37,594 nt of DNA, taken from NCBI GenBank assembly GCA_035528995.1, contig DATKXO010000103.1:1-37594 (forward strand). Direction: 5' to 3'. Below the pieces are notes generated by a model that saw only the letters and a program-made list of their open reading frames with translations, did no database searches and had not been told where the DNA came from. This DNA comes from DATKXO01 sp035528995 (GTDB lineage Bacteria; Planctomycetota; Phycisphaerae; UBA1845). The position numbers and the translations under genes are program-made. Positions 7,690-15,632 of the stretch are shown here, in pieces (within the stretch, counting starts at the first letter, position 1; each line of letters starts with the position of its first letter).

Positions 7690-7869
7690 ATGAGAGGAAC
7701 AATCAGAAAATCTCTGATCGTGCTCCTGGCCGGAGTCGTGTTCCAGTTCGGTGGCTGTGGCTATGTCATTCGGGATTTGGCTTTGAGCGCCGCGTGGGAG
7801 TTTGTGTGGGACAATGACGTGGTGTTCGATTTCTTCGGCGACGACGGGCCCGGACTCCTGACGCAGTAG
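7690..7869 (+). CDS. Small lipoprotein of unknown function
   Basis: A 59-aa protein with a basic start, a hydrophobic stretch (LIVLLAGVVFQFGGC) and a lipobox-like QFGGC, so Cys23 is the likely lipidated residue. The mature part is only about 37 residues, acidic and aromatic (WEFVWDNDVVFDFFGDD). GAAGGAGG lies about six bases before ATG 7690. Similar tiny lipoproteins are frequent in planctomycete genomes, but I know no function. It stands between gene remnants and the DCC-family gene, and may be a late addition to the cluster. Confidence 0.6.
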   Translation: MRGTIRKSLIVLLAGVVFQFGGCGYVIRDLALSAAWEFVWDNDVVFDFFGDDGPGLLTQ

Positions 7870-7966
7870 CGTGTGGACCTTGGCCGCGGCGGCTTCTGCA
7901 CCGGCGCACACCGCCGTCAGAGAATGACTGGCCGCATACCGGCGGAATCGGGCGAGTGACGTTTTC

Positions 7967-8434
7967 ATGACCCAAAGCAAACCGTTCACGGTTCTGTACG
8001 ATGGTTCCTGCCCGCTATGCCGACGGGAGGCCGCTCTGCTTCGCCGCCTCGATCGTGGAAAGGGCCTCCTCCTTCTTGAGGACATCAGTCGACGGGGATT
8101 CGAGGCCGAGAGCTACGGCCGGTCGATGCAAGAGCTGATGGCGGAGATCCACGGGGTGCTGCCTGACGGCCGAGTTGTCAGCGGCATGGAGGTTTTTCGC
8201 CGCGCGTACGCTGCTGTAGGGCTGCGATGGCTTCTTGCCCCCACCGGCTGGCCGATGATCAGGGGTCTTGCGGACGCCGCCTACCTGTGGTTTACTAAAC
8301 GCCGACTCCGGCTGACGGGCCGATGCCGGGCGCGTGCCGCAGGTTGCCGCCGGACCGACCAATCAGAACAGTCTTGCCAGGCGGCCTTGCCAGGCGATGC
8401 GCCCTCCGCCATTTCCTGTAGTTGTGGAGCTTGA
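7967..8434 (+). CDS. DCC-family thiol-disulfide oxidoreductase-like protein (DUF393)
   Basis: A 155-aa protein beginning FTVLYDGSCPLCRRE, the DxxCxxC signature of the DCC family (Cys15, Cys18). The GxxxxxSGMEVFRRAY segment and the helical WLLAPTGWPMIRGLADAAYLWF region are typical of DUF393. The last 35 residues, after the conserved domain, are Cys- and Arg-rich and look degenerate. Family knowledge: thioredoxin-fold relatives with unproven redox activity, often near photolyase or lipid genes. No strong ribosome site precedes ATG 7967. The stop at 8434 is two bases from the next start, so the two genes are probably cotranscribed. Confidence 0.8.
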   Translation: MTQSKPFTVLYDGSCPLCRREAALLRRLDRGKGLLLLEDISRRGFEAESYGRSMQELMAEIHGVLPDGRVVSGMEVFRRAYAAVGLRWLLAPTGWPMIRGLADAAYLWFTKRRLRLTGRCRARAAGCRRTDQSEQSCQAALPGDAPSAISCSCGA

Positions 8435-8436
8435 GC

Positions 8437-9129
8437 ATGCGTAGCCGATTGATTCTTCTGACAACCGTGCTCATTCTCGGTCTGGCAGCCGAGGCGTCAT
8501 TTGCCCATCGGCCGATCATCAGCCGTGGCTCGGCGGTTGACGCTGAGCACGCCCTCAGCATCTCGAATGTTCAGGTCTCTCGCGTTGTCTATCATCGTGT
8601 GACCGATGGGACCGCACAGCTATGGATCACCTTCGACGTTGAACGGTCGCAACGGCTGGCCGTTCAACTCGGGGTTCCGTTCATCGGGCGACTGCGGGAG
8701 TACCGTCCGTCCCTGGCGGTGCTGGGCCCCGGGTTGCCCGAGGTGGAGCTTCCGTTTGAGGTCCCCGAAGGGCTGGGCGGGTTGTTGTTTCAGACCGAAG
8801 ACGTGGACAAGCCGCAGGTGTTCGACGAGCCCTTCTCCACGACCCGGTCCTGGATTCTCGAGGATACGACCGTTGAACTTCCTGAGGGGGGGACGTACTA
8901 CGTCGTCGCTTTCCACCCGGACGGTGAAAACGGCAAGCTCTGGGTGGCGACTGGGAGGGAAGAGGATTTCAGCCTGGCGGACATCGTCGAGTTGCCGGGC
9001 ATGCTTTCCGAGGTGCGCACGTTTCACGAAGTGGCTATGGGCCTGGGGATACCCTGTATTCTTCTTCCGTTCGGGGCGCTGACGGCGACCTGCCTCATCG
9101 TAGCAGGCAAGCGTCGGGCGAGGCTTTGA
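8437..9129 (+). CDS. Exported, C-terminally membrane-anchored protein of unknown function
   Basis: I do not recognise this 230-aa protein. It has a signal peptide (LILLTTVLILGLAAEASFA, cleavage before HRP), a beta-rich body of about 170 residues with repeated Pro/Gly turns (for example LPEVELPFEVPEGLGG), and one hydrophobic segment near the end (GLGIPCILLPFGALTATCLIVAG) followed by KRRAR. This predicts an outside-facing domain held in the inner membrane with a short cytoplasmic tail. ATG 8437 is preferred to 8422, which overlaps the upstream gene. Tight spacing on both sides places it in the folE-to-photolyase run, so a role tied to envelope or light stress is possible, but nothing in the sequence shows this. 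Confidence 0.65.
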   Translation: MRSRLILLTTVLILGLAAEASFAHRPIISRGSAVDAEHALSISNVQVSRVVYHRVTDGTAQLWITFDVERSQRLAVQLGVPFIGRLREYRPSLAVLGPGLPEVELPFEVPEGLGGLLFQTEDVDKPQVFDEPFSTTRSWILEDTTVELPEGGTYYVVAFHPDGENGKLWVATGREEDFSLADIVELPGMLSEVRTFHEVAMGLGIPCILLPFGALTATCLIVAGKRRARL

Positions 9130-9167
9130 CAGAGTGGATGGATCAACACGTGGCGGAGGGCGGTTTC

Positions 9168-10139
9168 ATGTTGTACGCAGCGTTGTTTCTTGTAGCCCCG
9201 ATGGCTGTCAACCCCGGTGCCGGCGAAGAAGGCAGCCGGCCCGTAACGGGCCAGGCGTTTTCTGAAAGTCGCATCGTTGGCGATTTCCAGGACGCCGCCG
9301 CGTCAGAGGACTGGTTTGCCGTCAACGACACCGTGATGGGAGGATTCTCGCAAGGAACCTTCCGCATCACCGACGACGGCATGCTGATGTTCTACGGGTC
9401 GGTTTCGCTGGATAACAACGGCGGTTTCGCCTCCATCCGGTCACGCGGCCCGGCCCTGGATCTTTCCGCGTACGACAGCCTGGTTGTCCGTCTGCGCGGG
9501 GACGGCAGAGAATACTCGTGCAGTGTCCGCACGGATTACCCGATCATGGCCGGTGCCTACTACTTCGATGTCCCGACCCGGGCGGGACAATGGCAGGAGA
9601 TCCACCTGCCCCTGCGTTCGTTTCAGGCACGGTCCTTCGGCCGTCCTCTGACGGCAGCCCCGCCGCTCAACGCTCGAGATATCCGGGGGATCGGCTTCAT
9701 CATCGCCGACAAGCAGGAAGGCCCGTTCAAGCTGGAGATCGACTGGGTCAAAGCCGTTCGGGCGCTCGACCCGCCGGGAGCCGGCGACGGGAACGAGGAG
9801 ACCGACCTGCACGCCACCGCCGGGAGCCTTATCGAGGCAGCGATCGCCCGCGGGACCCCGCTGTTCAACGCTGGCCAGCCGGAGGCCTGCGCCGCGATCT
9901 ATGAACTGATCGCCCGCAGTCTGGTCGACCTGTGTGCGCACGAGTTGCCTCCGACGGCGGTCGCGGCCTTGCGCGACGGTCTGCGTGAGGCGCGGCAAGA
10001 GGATGATCCCGTGAAACGTGCCTGGATCCTTCGGGGCGCGCTCGATGCCGCCTGGAACCGCTTGAGACAGACCGACCTCGTTCCGAGGGCGGAAAGCAGT
10101 ACGTTGTCGGCTCGGGGGACGGGTCTTTCGGCCGTTTGA
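9168..10139 (+). CDS. CIA30-domain protein with a C-terminal helical domain
   Basis: A 323-aa protein. After a hydrophobic N-terminus (MLYAALFLVAPMAVNPGAG) that may be a signal peptide, residues about 45-220 form a CIA30 domain, named for the complex I intermediate-associated protein 30. The hallmark run WFAVNDTVMGGFSQG and later GGFASIRS and DIRGIGFIIADKQEGPF are all present. CIA30 is a galactose-binding-like beta sandwich; bacterial function is unknown. Residues about 240-315 form a helical domain (PLFNAGQPEACAAIYE ...) that I have seen attached to such proteins but cannot name. ATG 9168 has GGAGGG seven bases upstream; the longer frame from TTG 9126 overlaps the preceding stop and would bury the hydrophobic N-terminus. 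Confidence 0.8.
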   Translation: MLYAALFLVAPMAVNPGAGEEGSRPVTGQAFSESRIVGDFQDAAASEDWFAVNDTVMGGFSQGTFRITDDGMLMFYGSVSLDNNGGFASIRSRGPALDLSAYDSLVVRLRGDGREYSCSVRTDYPIMAGAYYFDVPTRAGQWQEIHLPLRSFQARSFGRPLTAAPPLNARDIRGIGFIIADKQEGPFKLEIDWVKAVRALDPPGAGDGNEETDLHATAGSLIEAAIARGTPLFNAGQPEACAAIYELIARSLVDLCAHELPPTAVAALRDGLREARQEDDPVKRAWILRGALDAAWNRLRQTDLVPRAESSTLSARGTGLSAV

Positions 10140-10165
10140 CTCAACATGAATGGAGGTAGATAGCC

Positions 10166-10756
10166 ATGATCGGTGATCGAATTGGGCAGCGTTCCCGCGC
10201 TGGTGTCGGGACAGTCAATTGCTGCTTTCTGACTGGAGTGGTTGCTACGCTGCTGTTGACTCTCCCCGGCTGCGGCGCCCTGCAACAACCGGACTACCCT
10301 GATCTGCAGGTCGTTGACTACGTCGACCTGGACCGGTACCTGGGCAAGTGGTACGAGATCGCCCGCTACCCCAACGATTTCGAGCAGAACTGCGTGGGAG
10401 TGACGGCGGACTACAGCCTGCGCAACGACGGGCAGATTCGAGTGGTCAACACCTGTCGCAACCCGGACGGCGGAACCAAGAAACGCATCGAAGGCACCGC
10501 CCGGGTGGACGACCGCAGCAGCAACGCCAAGCTCAAGGTCAGCTTCTTCTGGCCGTTCTCCGGCGCCTACTGGATCATCGACCTCGACCCGGACTACCGC
10601 TACGCGGTGGTGGGCGAGCCCGGCCGGAAATTCTTCTGGATTCTGAGCCGGACGCCGACCATGGACGACGAGACGCTCGATGGCATCCTGCAGAAGATGC
10701 CCGGATGGCTCTACGACCAGGATCGCCTCTACTACGTGCCGCAGTTCGGCGAGTAG
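10166..10756 (+). CDS. blc: Bacterial lipocalin (Blc-type outer-membrane lipoprotein)
   Basis: A 196-aa lipoprotein. The signal peptide ends in the lipobox LPGC with Cys36 as acyl site. The lipocalin signature GKWYEIARYPN (GxW) follows near residue 60, with the TxDYSLRNDGQIRVVNTC strand region, the YAVVGEPGRKFFWILSR strand and the terminal helix. Family knowledge: Blc binds lysophospholipids or fatty acids at the outer membrane under envelope stress. GGAGG lies about 13 bases before ATG 10166, which is far; a start a few codons in is not ruled out. In other bacteria a lipocalin is a standard member of light-induced photolyase/folE clusters, as here. Confidence 0.93.
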   Translation: MIGDRIGQRSRAGVGTVNCCFLTGVVATLLLTLPGCGALQQPDYPDLQVVDYVDLDRYLGKWYEIARYPNDFEQNCVGVTADYSLRNDGQIRVVNTCRNPDGGTKKRIEGTARVDDRSSNAKLKVSFFWPFSGAYWIIDLDPDYRYAVVGEPGRKFFWILSRTPTMDDETLDGILQKMPGWLYDQDRLYYVPQFGE

Positions 10757-10798
10757 AGACAACCAGCTCCCGTCATGCGAGCGTATCCCGGCGAGGCG

Positions 10799-12277
10799 AT
10801 GATGCCGGCTTCGCGAGACAGACCGGTCCTGGTTACGGGGGCCAGCGGTTACATCGGTGGCCGCCTGGTGCCGCGGCTGGTGTCGGCCGGATACCGTGTT
10901 CGCTGCCTGGTTCGCGAACCGCGCAAGCTGGAAGATCGCCCGTGGGCCGAGAGCCCCTGGGTCGAGATAGTCCGCGGCGACGCCGGCGACGAAGAGGCCG
11001 TCCTTCGGGCCATGTCCGGTTGCCACGCGGCCTACTACCTCATTCATTCGATGATGGCCGCCGGGCCGGAGTATCGCGAGCGCGACCGTTGGCTGGGGGA
11101 GCTGTTTGCCCGGGTCGCTGAGCAAGCGGGGCTCAAGCAGATCATCTATCTGGGGGGGCTGGGAGAGACGGGAACCGGACTGAGCGATCATCTGGCTTCG
11201 CGACGAGAGGTTGAAGCGGCCCTGGCGTCCGGTTCGGTGCCGGTCACGGTATTTCGGGCGGCGATGATCATCGGGTCGGGGTCGGCCTCGTTCGAGATAC
11301 TGCGCTATCTGGTCGAACGGCTGCCGGTCATGGTGACGCCCAAGTGGGTCAGCACCGAGTGTCAGCCCATCGCGGTCCGCAACGTCCTCCACTACCTCGT
11401 CCAGTGCCTGGAGACGCCGGAGACGATCGGCCGGACCTTCGACATTGGCGGCGCCGACGTGATGACCTATCGGGAGATCATGCAGGTCATGGCTGAGGCA
11501 TTGGGGCTGCGAAAGCGGCTCATTGTACCGGTGCCCGTGCTGACTCCCCGGCTCAGCTCGCTGTGGATTCACCTGGTGACGCCCGTCAGCCACCGCATAG
11601 CCCGTCCGCTGGCCGAGGGGCTGAAGAACCGCGTGGTGTGTCGCGACGACGAGGCGGCAAAACTGATGCCGCAAAGGCTGCTGACCATTCGCGAAGCGAT
11701 CGACGCGGCCTCGAGCAGTGCGCGACGTCACTCCGTGGAGACGGCCTGGTCCGACGCCGGGCCGATGCCCGGCGACCCCGATTGGTCCGGCGGAAAGGTG
11801 TTCGTCGATCGGCGCGAGATCGGCATCGCCGCATCTCCCGAGGAGGTATACGCGGCGGTCTGCCGCATTGGCGGGGGGCGAGGCTACTATGCGGCCGACT
11901 GGCTTTGGCGCCTGCGCGGGTTGATCGACCGCCTTGTGGGAGGTCCCGGCCTGCGTCGCGGCCGGCGCGATCCGGAGACAGTCGCCTACGGCCAAGCGCT
12001 CGATTTCTGGCGCGTGACCGGGATCGAGCGGAATCGGCGTCTGGAGTTGCGGGCCGAGATGAAACTCCCCGGCGAGGCCCGGCTCGATTTCGAGATTCAT
12101 CCCGACCACGAGTCCGGCAAAATGTGCAGGTTGACTCAGACGGCACACTTCAAGCCGAGGGGATTGCTGGGCCTGGCCTACTGGTACGCGGTGCTCCCCC
12201 TGCACGGGATCGTGTTCAAGGGCATGCTGGACGGGATTGGCCGTGCCACGGTGCACGCCGCCCGTCGCCGGGAGTAG
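10799..12277 (+). CDS. NAD(P)-binding SDR fused to DUF2867
   Basis: A 492-aa two-domain protein. Residues 5-300 form an atypical SDR: nucleotide loop TGASGYIGGRL, GDAGDEEAVLRAM, and the YYLIHSM and YLGGLG segments usual in the YbjT-like group. The canonical YxxxK is not obvious, as in other atypical SDRs. Residues about 325-490 form a DUF2867 domain, START-like (WSGGKVFVDRREIGI ... GLLGLAYWYAVLPLHGIVFKGML). The fusion is known; the substrate is not, although a hydrophobic or lipid ligand is likely from the fold. ATG 10799 is chosen because GCGAGG lies just upstream; ATG 10775 has no such site and would add residues before the Rossmann strand. The photolyase start is eight bases after its stop. 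Confidence 0.85.
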   Translation: MMPASRDRPVLVTGASGYIGGRLVPRLVSAGYRVRCLVREPRKLEDRPWAESPWVEIVRGDAGDEEAVLRAMSGCHAAYYLIHSMMAAGPEYRERDRWLGELFARVAEQAGLKQIIYLGGLGETGTGLSDHLASRREVEAALASGSVPVTVFRAAMIIGSGSASFEILRYLVERLPVMVTPKWVSTECQPIAVRNVLHYLVQCLETPETIGRTFDIGGADVMTYREIMQVMAEALGLRKRLIVPVPVLTPRLSSLWIHLVTPVSHRIARPLAEGLKNRVVCRDDEAAKLMPQRLLTIREAIDAASSSARRHSVETAWSDAGPMPGDPDWSGGKVFVDRREIGIAASPEEVYAAVCRIGGGRGYYAADWLWRLRGLIDRLVGGPGLRRGRRDPETVAYGQALDFWRVTGIERNRRLELRAEMKLPGEARLDFEIHPDHESGKMCRLTQTAHFKPRGLLGLAYWYAVLPLHGIVFKGMLDGIGRATVHAARRRE

Positions 12278-12284
12278 CTGCATC

Positions 12285-13715
12285 ATGCGGGCGCTGATGT
12301 GGTTTCGATCCGATCTGCGGGTGCAGGATAATACCGCCTTGCATCACGCCTGCCGGGCGGCCGACGGTGGCGTCATCGGCATCTTCGCGATTTGCCCCCA
12401 GCAGTGGGAGGATCACGACTGGGGGAGCATGAAGGTCGACTTCGTGTTGCGCAACGTGCGGGCGCTGTCCGAGTCACTGGCCAAGCTGAACATCCCGCTC
12501 CTGCTGATTCGCGCCAGGCACTTCGCAGAGTTGCCGGGCAAGCTCTTGAACCTGGCCCGGCGGCATAAGTGCACGGCCCTCCACTTCAACAGAGAGTACG
12601 AGGTCAACGAGCTGCGTCGGGACCGCGAGGTCACCTCGCTGTTCGAAGAGCGGGGGCTGGAGGTCCACGCATACACGGATCAGGTCATTCTGGATGTCAG
12701 CGAAATACGAACCGGTTCCGGCGGCTGGTACTCCGTGTTCACGCCGTTCAGGCGGAAGTGGTGCAACGTAGTTCAGGAGAGCGGTCCGCCGACCGTTTGG
12801 CCGAGGCCGCGACGGATGCTAGTGCCGACCGTCAAGCCGGACCGGGTCCCGGCAACGGTGAAGGGCTTCTCGGGACATCGACGGCCGGATCTGTGGCCCG
12901 AGGGTGAGCGGATCGCACGCCGGCGCCTGCAAACGTTCGTGTCCCGGCGCATCGGACAGTACGACAGGGCCCGGGATTTCCCGGCCACGGACGGCACCAG
13001 CACGCTGTCGCCTTACCTGGCCGCCGGAGTATTGTCGCCACGGCAGTGCCTCTGGGCCGCGCTGGAGGCGAACAACGGCCGCCTCGATTCGGGAAAGAAG
13101 GGTGTGACCACGTGGATCAGCCAGCTGATCTGGCGCGAGTTCTATCGACACGTGTTAATAGGCTTTCCCCGCGTTTGTATGAACCGTCCCTTTCGGTTGG
13201 AGACGGACCGAGTGCCGTGGCGCTGCGACGAGCAGCAGTATCGCTCGTGGTGCCAGGGGCGCACCGGCGTACCCATAGTCGACGCCGGCATGCGGCAGCT
13301 CGCCCAGACCGGCTGGATGCACAACCGCCTGCGCATGATCGTGGCCATGTTTCTCACCAAGGACCTGTTCATCGACTGGCGCTGGGGCGAGCGACATTTC
13401 ATGCGCCACCTTGTGGACGGCGATTTCGCCAGCAACAACGGCGGCTGGCAATGGTCGGCCTCAACCGGCACCGACGCCGCCCCCTACTTCCGCATCTTCA
13501 ATCCAATCAGCCAGAGCCGGCGCTTCGATCGGGACGGTGAGTTCATCCGCCGTTTCGTGCCCGAGCTTGGGGGACTCCCCGCCGAGGCCATCCACGAACC
13601 GCACAGCGGCCCCTCCCCGCCGCACGACTACCCCAAACCCATCGTCGACCGCAGCACCGTCCGCGAGCGGGTAACCCGAGCATTCCGACGATTGCCTCGA
13701 AGCCGGCTCGATTGA
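12285..13715 (+). CDS. phrB: Class I deoxyribodipyrimidine photolyase
   Basis: A 476-aa cryptochrome/photolyase. It uses blue light and FADH- to split cyclobutane pyrimidine dimers. The N-terminal alpha/beta antenna domain begins LMWFRSDLRVQDNTAL; the FAD domain shows WISQLIWREFYRH, then TGWMHNRLRMIVAMF and DFASNNGGWQWSASTGTD, the two photolyase signatures, followed by FNPISQSRRFD. Length and motifs fit CPD photolyases of the MTHF-antenna type; a repair-inactive cryptochrome is less likely given that the active-site Asn/Trp region is intact. ATG 12285 follows the DUF2867 stop by seven bases. It is the last gene of the cluster, ahead of a tRNA on the other strand. Upstream folE may supply its folate antenna. 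Confidence 0.94.
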   Translation: MRALMWFRSDLRVQDNTALHHACRAADGGVIGIFAICPQQWEDHDWGSMKVDFVLRNVRALSESLAKLNIPLLLIRARHFAELPGKLLNLARRHKCTALHFNREYEVNELRRDREVTSLFEERGLEVHAYTDQVILDVSEIRTGSGGWYSVFTPFRRKWCNVVQESGPPTVWPRPRRMLVPTVKPDRVPATVKGFSGHRRPDLWPEGERIARRRLQTFVSRRIGQYDRARDFPATDGTSTLSPYLAAGVLSPRQCLWAALEANNGRLDSGKKGVTTWISQLIWREFYRHVLIGFPRVCMNRPFRLETDRVPWRCDEQQYRSWCQGRTGVPIVDAGMRQLAQTGWMHNRLRMIVAMFLTKDLFIDWRWGERHFMRHLVDGDFASNNGGWQWSASTGTDAAPYFRIFNPISQSRRFDRDGEFIRRFVPELGGLPAEAIHEPHSGPSPPHDYPKPIVDRSTVRERVTRAFRRLPRSRLD

Positions 13716-13832
13716 ACCCCCGATGCAGGAACCGCAGGCCACACCCGGTAGGCTACTGTGGCCGACGGGCTACCAAGCCGCCCTACTTGACGTACGCGGG
13801 TGCGCCAAGTCCAACGCCAGATGTGGCTTGAA

Positions 13833-13905
13833 TGGAGCCGAGGGGACTCGAACCCCTGACCTACGCATTGCGAACGCGTCGCTCTCCCAACTGAGCTACG
13901 GCCCC
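13833..13905 (-). tRNA. tRNA-Ala(CGC)
   Basis: A complete 73-base cloverleaf on the minus strand: acceptor GGGGCCG/CGGCTCC (one G-T pair), D arm GCTC-AGTTGGGA-GAGC, anticodon stem ACGCG/TGCGT with loop TTCGCAA (anticodon CGC, reads GCG), T arm AGGGG-TTCGAGT-CCCCT, discriminator A. CCA is not encoded. Confidence 0.95.
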
Positions 13906-13964
13906 GTCGCAGAACCTCTTATACCAGCGCCATGCGGTCCGAGCAACGGCCCGGCGGTTCGACG

Positions 13965-14927
13965 TCACACCCGACTCACGTGATTGGGGTATCGGAGGGT
14001 GTACTTCTCGATGTTGCGGGCGTAGGCCTGCATCGCCGAGTCGAGCATCTCGGCCGTTTCGCCGCCCTCGGGGTTCTCGACCAGCGGCCCCAGTATATCC
14101 AGCCGGTAGTGGAAGTTCTTCTCCGAGATGACGAACGCCTGGACCACGCCGGCCCCGCTGCGCAGAGCGATCTGGAGCGTGCCCGCCAGAAAACTGCGCT
14201 GCTGCCCCAGGATGTTGACCGCCACAGTCCGCTTCTGGTCGCCGCGGCTGTGATGGATGTCCAGCGCCGCCCCGACGAGGTAGTTCTCCCCGAACGCCCG
14301 GTAGATGTCCCGCGGGTACGTGTCGGCATAGAGCACGCGCATCCGCTGAAACTCGGGGTAACGGCGGTCGTACATCTCCTGGATGAACTTCCGCATGCCG
14401 CCCTCCCGCTGGTCGCGGACGGCCACGATCCGGTACCCCCGCAGAGCCATCAGCATGGCCCCCACGTGGTAGGACCCGTGATGCGACATGGCCGTGAAGC
14501 AGCCGCGCCCGCGCGCCAGGGCCTCGTCGATCAGCTCGGTGCCGTGATAATGGAACCGGGCCAGCGCTTTCTCGCGGGGAATCTTGTCGAAGATCAGATA
14601 GAAGATCTTGTCGCAACGCAGGCGCATGAAGAAACGCCGGGCCTCCACCCGCCTTTGCTGCGGCGTCAGGGCGTCGCCCAGCAGCAGCTTCAGCCGCCGC
14701 CGGTATCGCCGACGTCGTCTGTAATTGATCAGCCACTCGAACGTGCCGAAGATCTGACCGAACAGGTACAGGCCCCGCAGGGAGAACAGGACCGCGAAGC
14801 CCCACAGGAAGCCGCGAATCGTGCTGAACGCCACCCGCTGCCACCGGCCCATGTCGGCCTGCGCCCCGTCCGCAGGCGCGGTGCCCGTAGTGGGGACGGC
14901 CTCGGTGGTCATGGGCGAGTCGGTCAT
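13965..14927 (-). CDS. Lipid A biosynthesis acyltransferase family protein (LpxL/HtrB-like)
   Basis: A 320-aa protein of the LpxL/HtrB (LABLAT) acyltransferase superfamily. A membrane-proximal hydrophobic helix (FLWGFAVLFSLRGLYLFG) is followed by a very basic YRRRRRYRRRLK stretch, typical of a membrane interface. The catalytic region is FTAMSHHGSYHVGAM, where an Asp or Glu is expected after HxxxxH-like spacing; here His replaces the usual acid, so activity is uncertain. RDIYRAFGENYLVGAALDIHH and the QRSFLAGTLQIALRSGAGVV segment match the family. Family knowledge: transfer of a fatty acyl chain to lipid A or a related glycolipid on the inner membrane. ATG 14927 is chosen; the longer frame adds a low-complexity Arg/Pro leader. 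Confidence 0.75.
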   Translation of the reverse strand: MTDSPMTTEAVPTTGTAPADGAQADMGRWQRVAFSTIRGFLWGFAVLFSLRGLYLFGQIFGTFEWLINYRRRRRYRRRLKLLLGDALTPQQRRVEARRFFMRLRCDKIFYLIFDKIPREKALARFHYHGTELIDEALARGRGCFTAMSHHGSYHVGAMLMALRGYRIVAVRDQREGGMRKFIQEMYDRRYPEFQRMRVLYADTYPRDIYRAFGENYLVGAALDIHHSRGDQKRTVAVNILGQQRSFLAGTLQIALRSGAGVVQAFVISEKNFHYRLDILGPLVENPEGGETAEMLDSAMQAYARNIEKYTLRYPNHVSRV

Positions 14928-14961
14928 TCTGGCTCGTGAAGGTATTCCGGCCGGCGGCCGG

Positions 14962-15561
14962 CTACGCGCCGGGCCGGCGGCGTCGCCCGGCTCGCATCCC
15001 TCGAACCGGCCGTGTAACGGCACCCTGTGCCGTCAGGCAGACCGCCGCCAGGGCGATCATGGCGCCCGCACACGCGCTCACCGACATCCACCAATACACC
15101 GACTGACCGCTGGTCGTCCAGGCCGCCAGAGCGGCGCCCGAGACGGTCAAGCCGACCATGGTCAGCCCGCACCCGGCCACCACTGGAGCCGGGGCGGGCA
15201 GGGCCCGCTTGCCCCGCGCCGTGAGCAGGCACTCTCGACAGTAGCTGTTGCCGTCCAGCCCGGTCTCCAGCGGCTCGAAGTCGTCGCAGCGGTCACAGAG
15301 CCCGTGCCGTTGATCCGATCTGGCGGCCACGAAACCTCGCTCCAGGACCGCGTACGCCTGGGCCACCTGCCGGAAACGCGCCTGATGGTCGGATTGAGCC
15401 GGCTCTTCGTCAAGCGCCCGCGCGTTCCGGTCGGGGTGATACCGCAACGCCAGACGCCGGTAAGCCCGCTTGACCTGCCGCTGCGACGCCCCAGGCCCGA
15501 GCCCGAGGATGCCCAGCGCCTCCAGCCGCCCTGGATCACCTTGTCGGGATCTATGCCGCAA
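14962..15561 (-). CDS. J-domain (DnaJ-like) membrane protein with zinc-binding cysteines
   Basis: A 199-aa protein. Residues about 12-75 are a J domain: LGLGPGASQRQVKRAYRRLALRYHPDRNA with the essential HPD tripeptide. Two CxxC pairs follow (CDRC and CREC, about 20 residues apart), a small zinc-ribbon-like motif, then two hydrophobic segments (VAGCGLTMVGLTVSGAALAAW and WWMSVSACAGAMIALAAVCL) and an Arg-rich tail. It should recruit DnaK to a membrane site; clients are unknown. The start is TTG 15561, preceded by GGAAGGTGG; the longer frame would run into the upstream gene's tail. It is probably cotranscribed with the acyltransferase gene 34 bases downstream. Confidence 0.65.
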   Translation of the reverse strand: MRHRSRQGDPGRLEALGILGLGPGASQRQVKRAYRRLALRYHPDRNARALDEEPAQSDHQARFRQVAQAYAVLERGFVAARSDQRHGLCDRCDDFEPLETGLDGNSYCRECLLTARGKRALPAPAPVVAGCGLTMVGLTVSGAALAAWTTSGQSVYWWMSVSACAGAMIALAAVCLTAQGAVTRPVRGMRAGRRRRPGA

Positions 15562-15632
15562 TTCAGTCCACCTTCCGGGCTCCCTCGCCCCCCGCGGGCG
15601 ACCCGTGATTGATTCCGGCTCTCCCTTCGCCC

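Noticed and set aside
9899..12286. 795-codon minus-strand frame
   Set aside because: Antisense to the CIA30, lipocalin and SDR-DUF2867 genes; no recognisable domain. Long shadow frames are expected in GC-rich DNA.
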